Assembly (NCBI GenBank): GCA_031278075.1
Contig: JAITLE010000006.1
Span: forward strand, 1-12,985
Source of the DNA: Bifidobacteriaceae bacterium
GTDB taxonomy: Bacteria > Actinomycetota > Actinomycetes > Actinomycetales > WQXJ01
Direction: 5' to 3'
Length of the DNA stretch: 12,985 bases
Below the pieces are notes generated by a model. It saw only the letters and a list, made by a program, of their open reading frames with translations, was not told where the DNA came from and ran no database searches. The translations under genes were made by a program, and so were the position numbers. Below, piece after piece: positions 1 through 5,490 of the stretch; position 1 is the first letter of the stretch; each line of letters opens with the position of its first letter.

Positions 1-283
1 GGTGGCTCCGCCTGCCGCCGACCGGCCGCAGGCTGCGGCGGCGCCTGCGCTGGGCGCGGTCCCGGTGTGGTCCGCGGGTGTGGGGTTCGTGCCGGGTGAG
101 GCGTCGGGAGTGGTCCCGGCTGGTGTGGGGTTCGGGCCGGGTGAGGCGTCGGGAGTGGTCCCGGCGGGTGTGGGGTTCGTGCCGGGCGAGGCGCCGGGAG
201 TGGTCCCGGCGGGAGCCGCGGCGAGCCAGAACGCGGCATTGGGCTTGGACAGCGCGACGCACGGGGGAGGGGCCGGTCGGTGA
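1..283 (+). CDS. 3' end of an unidentified gene with a repetitive Ala/Gly/Pro/Val tail (partial)
   Basis: An open frame enters from the left edge and stops with TGA at 281-283. Only about 93 residues are visible and none form a recognisable domain. The first 20 or so are Ala/Pro-rich. Then comes a 15-residue unit (AGVGFVPGEASGVVP and close variants) repeated three times, encoded at 74-208, and a short Ala/Gly-rich end. The stop overlaps the GTG start of the next gene by 4 bp (GTGA), which suggests one operon with translational coupling. In actinobacteria the YfjP-type GTPase that follows is, as I recall, often preceded by a second dynamin-like GTPase, so this may be the low-complexity tail of such a protein. 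That is inference from position only. The GTG at 2-4 is probably an internal codon, not the true start. Confidence 0.6.
   Translation, partial: VAPPAADRPQAAAAPALGAVPVWSAGVGFVPGEASGVVPAGVGFGPGEASGVVPAGVGFVPGEAPGVVPAGAAASQNAALGLDSATHGGGAGR
74..208 (+). repeat. 45-bp tandem repeat, three copies, in frame
   Basis: Three adjacent 45-bp units occupy 74-118, 119-163 and 164-208. They differ at only a few bases, for example GTG/GGG at the sixth codon and TCG/CCG at the eleventh. Each unit encodes 15 residues, so changes in copy number keep the reading frame. The near-identity suggests recent slippage or unequal exchange. Confidence 0.9.
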
Positions 284-1629
284 GCGAACAATTGGTGGCG
301 GCGCTGCGCGGCGCGATCGCGGGACTACGCGAAGCGGCCGAACTCAGCGCGACCCGGCTGGGGCCGGGGCCAGCGAGCGAGGCGTGGGCGACGGCATCGT
401 CGCTCACGGAACGTCTGGACAGAGGTGTCGGCCACACGATCGCAGTGCTGCAGGGCGGCACCGGGTCGGGGAAGTCCTCCTTGCTCAACGCCATCGCAGA
501 AATGGACTTCGCGGACATCTCAGCGGTGCGGCCCACCACGGACCGGGCGAACGCCTGTGTCTGGGGGCCGGGCGCGGACGCGTTCCTGGAATGGCTAGGG
601 ATAGGCCGGGAGTCGTGGATCCAACGAGACTCCGTGCTCGAGGAGCACGTCGCGGACATGCGCGGGCTGATCCTCGTGGACTTGCCGGATTACGACTCGG
701 CGGTGGACGCCCACCGTGTCGTCGCGGACCGGCTGCTCCCCTTGGCGGACCTGGTGGTCTGGGTCGCGGATCCCCAAAAGTACGCGGACCCGGCGCTGCA
801 CAGCCGGCTGGTCGAGGCGGCCAAAGCGCATCCGGGGCGTCACAACATCGTGGTGTTGAACCAGATCGACACGGTGGGCGCGGCTGACGCTGGCGCGATC
901 ACCCAATCCCTCACCCAGTTGTTGGTCGAGCAGGGGATGACCGACCCGGTCGTGGCGGCGGTCTCAGCTAAGACGGGCGCCGGCGTCAAGGCGCTGCGCG
1001 AGGAACTGGCCGCCCACACAGCGCGCCGCACCACCGCGCTGCGGCGCCTGGCCGCGGACACAGCGGCCGCCGCGCAGCGGCTGGCCAACACGGCGTCGGC
1101 GAGCACGCCGACCGACCGGTCGTGGTTAGGAGAGGCCGCCGCGGCGGCGGTGCGGTCATTGGCGGCCGCGAGCGCGCCCGGGGGGGAAGTGCGGCCTGCG
1201 TCGCCGCCGGGGGCCGCCGAGGCGCGGACGGTCACCGTCGCGTGGGCGGCTGAGGCGACGCGGCGGCTGCCGGAGCCGTGGGGGTTGGCGCTCGACTACG
1301 CGATCGGATCTCCCGCGAACATCGCGACGCGGTTGCAGGCGGCCCTGGCGCCGTTGGAGCTGCCGCCGCCTGTCGGCGGGTTGAGGCGTCTGTTCGGCCG
1401 GGCGAAGGCCGCGGCGCGGCGTCGGGCCGAGTGGACCGCGCGGGTGCAGGCGGCGATCGCGCCGGTGGTGGACAGGACCATGGTCAAGCCGACCGCCGCA
1501 CTGCTCGCGGACCGGGAGCGGATCAGGGAGCTGACAGGGGCGGTGGTGGCCGCGGTCGCCGTGGTCCAGGCGCCGGGCCCAGGGGACGGAGCGGACGCGA
1601 CGGCATCGGCGGCAGACGCGGGCCGCTGA
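280..1629 (+). CDS. YfjP/Era-like P-loop GTPase
   Basis: This 449-residue protein has all the signature motifs of a TRAFAC-class GTPase. G1 (P-loop) is GGTGSGKSS at residues 59-67. G2 is the threonine pair in RPTTD near 85-88. G3 is DLPDYD at 134-139, where Asp replaces the usual DxPG glycine. G4 is NQID at 194-197, and G5 is VSAKTG at 228-233. The C-terminal half is Ala/Arg-rich and helical, with no clear membrane span. Actinobacterial proteins of this type, sometimes mislabelled 'ABC transporter', often follow a dynamin-like GTPase; their cellular role is not settled. The start is GTG at 280, overlapping the previous stop, with a purine-rich GGGGGAGGGG stretch (about 262-271) as ribosome binding site. 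The product looks intact. GTP binding is well supported; the physiological function is unknown. Confidence 0.85.
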   Translation: MSEQLVAALRGAIAGLREAAELSATRLGPGPASEAWATASSLTERLDRGVGHTIAVLQGGTGSGKSSLLNAIAEMDFADISAVRPTTDRANACVWGPGADAFLEWLGIGRESWIQRDSVLEEHVADMRGLILVDLPDYDSAVDAHRVVADRLLPLADLVVWVADPQKYADPALHSRLVEAAKAHPGRHNIVVLNQIDTVGAADAGAITQSLTQLLVEQGMTDPVVAAVSAKTGAGVKALREELAAHTARRTTALRRLAADTAAAAQRLANTASASTPTDRSWLGEAAAAAVRSLAAASAPGGEVRPASPPGAAEARTVTVAWAAEATRRLPEPWGLALDYAIGSPANIATRLQAALAPLELPPPVGGLRRLFGRAKAAARRRAEWTARVQAAIAPVVDRTMVKPTAALLADRERIRELTGAVVAAVAVVQAPGPGDGADATASAADAGR

Positions 1630-1778
1630 CCAGGTCGTTCGCGCGGGACTGACAGGCTTTCTCCCTCATCCACAGGCGAGGGCTTTCTCGGCGGGCCGGT
1701 CGCGGCCGCTGGGCCACGATGTGAGGCATGCCGCGCCGCGGCTCGCGCGGTGGGCCAAACAAGCGAAGGAGCTAGTCG

Positions 1779-2384
1779 ATGAACAACGAGATCATGGTGA
1801 CGGTCGAAGGCTGGGTCGCCCGGCCGCCGCAGCAATTCAGCAAAGACGGGGCGGCCTGGGCGGTCTTCCGGATGGGGTCGACCGCGTGGTGGCGTGACGC
1901 CCAAGGCGAACTCAAGGAAGCCCCGACAGCGTGGTTCGATGTCAAGGTCAGCCAAGCCGACTTGCTGGAGAACCTGCTCATCTCCGTCAAGGCCGGCGAT
2001 CCGGTGATCGTGACCGGCCGGTTGTCGGCCCGCTCCTGGACGGACCGCGACGGCAACGAGCGGTCGACGCTCCAGATCGCCTCGCGGTCCGTGGGCCACA
2101 ACCTGCGTTGGGGCAAAGCCTCCTTCGCCCGGCGGTCCTCCGGCCCAACTCCCCGCAACGCCGGCCGCGACGTCACACCCGCTGGCCCGCATGAGACGGA
2201 CCGAGACCTCGCCGCCAAGGTCGACGCGGGCGCCTTGAACGACATCCCCGACATCCAGGACATCCCTGACCTGCCGGACCTCCCCGACCTGCCCGATCTG
2301 CCCACCGGCGCGCCCCTCGACGAAGACGCGGCCAAGGTGTTGGCCTTCGACTTGGAGGGGGCCGGCCACACCGGGCGCGCCTAG
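1779..2384 (+). CDS. ssb: Single-stranded DNA-binding protein with an atypical C-terminal tail
   Basis: The 201-residue product begins with an OB fold (about residues 1-110): MVTVEGWV, then AWAVFRMGS, WFDVKVSQADLLENL, GDPVIVTGRLSARSW and the DRDGNERSTLQI strand, the usual SSB order. SSB binds ssDNA during replication and repair. The tail is unusual. Instead of a Gly/Gln-rich linker ending in an acidic DDxPF-type tip, it has seven D-(I/L)-(P/Q) tripeptides (155-175) and ends in LEGAGHTGRA. The canonical tip recruits SSB partner proteins, so this is probably a paralogue (SsbB-like) and not the main replicative SSB. Start ATG 1779 has a clear Shine-Dalgarno AAGGAG (1766-1771) 7 nt upstream. Genes for a YfjP GTPase, ssb and ettA sit together in other actinobacteria, as I recall. 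I saw no convincing promoter in the 149-bp gap before it. Confidence 0.85.
   Translation: MNNEIMVTVEGWVARPPQQFSKDGAAWAVFRMGSTAWWRDAQGELKEAPTAWFDVKVSQADLLENLLISVKAGDPVIVTGRLSARSWTDRDGNERSTLQIASRSVGHNLRWGKASFARRSSGPTPRNAGRDVTPAGPHETDRDLAAKVDAGALNDIPDIQDIPDLPDLPDLPDLPTGAPLDEDAAKVLAFDLEGAGHTGRA
2241..2303 (+). repeat. 9-bp/tripeptide repeat (D-I/L-P)x7 in the ssb tail
   Basis: Seven consecutive codon triplets read Asp-(Ile/Leu)-(Pro/Gln). Synonymous codons vary (GAC/GAT, ATC/CTG/CTC, CCC/CCT/CCG/CCA...), so the repeat is kept at protein level and not only at DNA level. It places an Asp every third residue in a Pro-rich, probably extended segment. Confidence 0.85.
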
Positions 2385-2402
2385 CGGGCTGTCGCGTGGG
2401 GA

Positions 2403-2421
2403 CGCCCGCCAGATGCGGGCG
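2403..2421 (+). terminator. GC hairpin after ssb (candidate terminator)
   Basis: CGCCCGC, a CAGAT loop and GCGGGCG form a 7-bp all-GC stem starting 18 nt after the ssb stop. No T-tract follows; G-rich DNA does. It is a plausible attenuating or actinobacterial-type terminator, not a classical intrinsic one. Confidence 0.45.
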
Positions 2422-2441
2422 GGCGGGCGCCCCGGCCGCCC

Positions 2442-2484
2442 CGGGCCGGCCGGGCCAGCCGCCCTCGGGCCGGCCGGGCCAGCC
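2442..2484. repeat. 24-bp direct repeat between ssb and ettA
   Basis: A 19-bp GC-only-but-one segment (beginning CGGGCCGGCCGGG) occurs at 2442-2460 and again, identically, at 2466-2484. The period is 24 bp. Each copy contains the palindrome GGCCGGCC. It lies just upstream of the ettA -10-like hexamer. Confidence 0.8.
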
Positions 2485-2496
2485 ACCGAGTCCTTG

Positions 2497-2508
2497 TATG
2501 GTGGTGCG

Positions 2509-2511
<3 letters not shown>
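2497..2511 (+). promoter_or_regulatory. Candidate leaderless promoter of ettA (-10 TATGGT abutting the GTG start)
   Basis: TATGGT (2497-2502) fits the actinobacterial -10 pattern TAnnnT and is followed by 6 nt and then the GTG start codon at 2509. This spacing would start the transcript at or beside the GTG, giving a leaderless mRNA. No good Shine-Dalgarno precedes the GTG, and I see no TTGxxx -35 at the right spacing. Confidence 0.5.
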
Positions 2512-4191
<1,680 letters not shown>

Positions 4192-4212
4192 CGGCGCTCG
4201 GGCCGCCCTCCG

Positions 4213-4376
4213 CAGCGCCCGATGCCGTCCGCCCAAGCGCCCAGCCCCGCCCGGCGTCGTCGGTCGGACAGCGCCCGATGCCGTCCGCCCAAGCGCCCAG
4301 CCCCGCCCAGACCCGCCCAGCCCCGCCCGGCGTCGTCGGTCGGACAGCGCCCGATGCCGTCCGCCCAAGCGCCCAG
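4213..4376. repeat. 56-bp intergenic tandem repeat (2.6 copies, one with a 20-bp insertion)
   Basis: An identical 32-bp segment (key core CCCGATGCCGTCCGCCCAAG) occurs at 4213-4244, 4269-4300 and 4345-4376. A shared 24-bp segment (ending GTCGTCGGTCGGA) follows the first copy at 4245-4268 and reappears at 4321-4344. The second unit carries an extra 20 bp at 4301-4320. The repeats read as a 56-bp unit repeated in tandem downstream of ettA. Confidence 0.9.
4296..4328 (-). other. G-quadruplex-prone tract on the minus strand
   Basis: Seven runs of three or four C on the plus strand, separated by 1-3 nt, give seven G-runs on the minus strand. This exceeds the four short-loop G-runs needed for an intramolecular G-quadruplex. 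It coincides with the 20-bp insertion in the tandem repeat. Confidence 0.6.
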
Positions 4377-4439
4377 ATCAGGTCCGGTCCCGCCCGCCGT
4401 CGCGTCCGACCACGGCCGCGCGCCTGCCGCCGAAGCGGT

Positions 4440-4480
4440 GACGCATGCGTCGAAAAGTGAGCTGGGTCACGTGTTACGCT
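4440..4480 (+). promoter_or_regulatory. Candidate promoter with palindromic operator for the EIIB gene
   Basis: TACGCT (4475-4480) fits the TAnnnT -10 pattern; the -35 region (about 4452-4457, GAAAAG) is not consensus. A perfect 12-bp palindrome GACGCATGCGTC (4440-4451) lies just upstream of the -35 position, where a regulator could bind. A second small palindrome, CACGTG (4468-4473), abuts the -10. A start near 4487 would leave a leader of about 50 nt before the ribosome binding site. Confidence 0.4.
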
Positions 4481-4538
4481 TCAAAGACCACCATCGCCTC
4501 GGCCGGATCGCGGCCGCCCTCACGAAGGGGAACCAAGC

Positions 4539-4829
4539 TTGGAGTTAGCCACACGACTCGTCCAACGCCTTGGCGGCGCCGCCAATCTGCAACGCTTGGA
4601 GGCCTGCCTCAACCGCGTGCGAGCCACGGTGGCAGACCCAGCGCTGGTAGACGTGCCGGGCCTGAAAGCGATTGGCGCGTACGGCGTGGTGATCTCGGGT
4701 TGGGTGGTCCAGGTCGTGATCGGCGCGAACGCCGACTCATTGGTCGACGGCGCCCGCCTGGTGATGGCTCAGGAGCCGGGCTCGGCTATCGAATCCGCCC
4801 CGGCCGAAGCTGACGCGCTCACATCCTGA
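4539..4829 (+). CDS. Stand-alone PTS EIIB domain (glucose/GlcNAc type)
   Basis: The 96-residue product matches the EIIB fold of the glucose family: LVQRLGGAANLQRLEAC, then a valine-rich strand VADPALVD, LKAIGAYGVV and VQVVIGANADSL. EIIB passes phosphate from EIIA to the incoming sugar through a cysteine; here that is C23 in EACLNRVR. Family members usually read C-(I/L)-T-R-L-R, so Asn25 and Val27 are departures next to the active site. The last 20 residues are a polar, Ala/Glu-rich tail outside the domain. The start is TTG 4539, preceded 8 nt upstream by AAGGGG (4525-4530). Actinobacteria do have free EIIB proteins, such as Streptomyces NagF, normally beside an EIIC gene; none is in this window. 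The 3' end overlaps the convergent mscS gene. It may serve an EIIC elsewhere or have a regulatory role. Confidence 0.8.
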   Translation: MELATRLVQRLGGAANLQRLEACLNRVRATVADPALVDVPGLKAIGAYGVVISGWVVQVVIGANADSLVDGARLVMAQEPGSAIESAPAEADALTS

Positions 4830-5485
4830 GACTTGTTCCCGACCCGGGCGATCGAACCGTTCGGTATGTACCAGACGACGTTGTCGGCATCGCGCAACGT
4901 GGTCACCCTGAGGCTCATCGACTCGACCACTCCGGTCGCGGGCCCCGCGTCCACCTCGTCGCCGATGCCGTATTGATCCTCGACGAGTAGGAAAATCCCG
5001 GCCACCATGTCCTTCACCAGGCTCTGCGCGCCCAAGCCGATCGCCACGCCGGCCACACCCAGAGACGTGATGATCAAACCGACGTTGACGCCGAGGCTCT
5101 CAAGGATCAGGCAAGCCGCGAGGATCCAGACGACGGCGCTGACAACCGAGTTGAGCACGGACCCGAGGGTTTTCAAACGCGCGGCGCGGCGCGCCGCGGC
5201 GCGCTCCGGGTCGCGGGCCGCCGGCCCAAACCCGACGACCGCCGCCGAGCCGAGAACGATTCCACGCGCCGCGCCCCGAGCCATCCGGTTGGTGGCCCGC
5301 CGCACCACCGCGTGGGCGACCGCCGCGACCACGAACGCGCAGACCAGAATGATCGCGATGCGCAGAGGCGTCCCCATCAGGAAACGCGCCCATTCGGGCC
5401 AGTCGGCGGCCCATTCGGGGCTGTTCGTCGGGCTGGCCGACGCTTCTAAGACACCGCGGACTCGGAACGGGATCAGGGCAGGCAT
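4769..5485 (-). CDS. MscS-family mechanosensitive channel, C-terminally truncated
   Basis: The 238-residue membrane protein has TM1 at about 40-62, a basic loop (91-105), TM2 at about 110-131 and the characteristic MscS pore helix TM3 (135-168, SLGVAGVAIGLGAQSLVKDM). The beta domain follows (GIGDEVD...GVVESMSLRVTTLRDADNVVWYIPNGSI, 173-211). MscS channels open under membrane tension to release solutes after hypo-osmotic shock. After VGNKSQ (220) the sequence becomes an Ala/Ser-rich tail and stops. The alpha/beta domain that forms the cytosolic cage, roughly 80-100 residues in E. coli MscS, is missing, and I could not find it in other frames downstream. The ATG lies 5 nt after the pepN stop with no visible Shine-Dalgarno, suggesting translational coupling. 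Its last 61 bp overlap the EIIB gene. Whether it still forms a channel is uncertain. Confidence 0.85.
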   Translation of the reverse strand: MPALIPFRVRGVLEASASPTNSPEWAADWPEWARFLMGTPLRIAIILVCAFVVAAVAHAVVRRATNRMARGAARGIVLGSAAVVGFGPAARDPERAAARRAARLKTLGSVLNSVVSAVVWILAACLILESLGVNVGLIITSLGVAGVAIGLGAQSLVKDMVAGIFLLVEDQYGIGDEVDAGPATGVVESMSLRVTTLRDADNVVWYIPNGSIARVGNKSQDVSASASAGADSIAEPGS

Positions 5486-5490
5486 GACGA

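Larger units (their letters stand above)
4192..4438. other. Non-coding, C-rich repeat stretch after ettA
   Basis: No convincing gene lies between the ettA stop and the EIIB promoter region. Overlapping open frames here translate to Pro/Ala/Arg-rich repeats and run out of frame into the EIIB gene. The stretch is dominated by the 56-bp tandem repeat and the C-run cluster listed separately. Confidence 0.7.

Noticed and set aside
1655..1689. Repeated GGCTTTCTC in the GTPase-ssb gap (1655-1663 and 1681-1689) as an operator pair
   Set aside because: Only nine bases, with no palindrome or promoter nearby. Too weak to call.
2413..2508. ATG 96 nt upstream as the ettA start
   Set aside because: It would add a 32-residue Gly/Pro/Ala leader encoded by the intergenic GC repeats, unlike any EttA N-terminus. 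GTG 2509 gives the expected start and has a -10-like hexamer in front.
4213..4376. Repeats after ettA as a CRISPR array
   Set aside because: The 'spacers' are 24 and 44 bp, share identical sequence with each other, and no cas genes are near. It is a simple tandem repeat.
4222..4548. 108-residue plus-strand open frame
   Set aside because: Its first half is a translation of the intergenic repeat, it spans the EIIB promoter, and it overlaps the EIIB start in another frame without a ribosome binding site.
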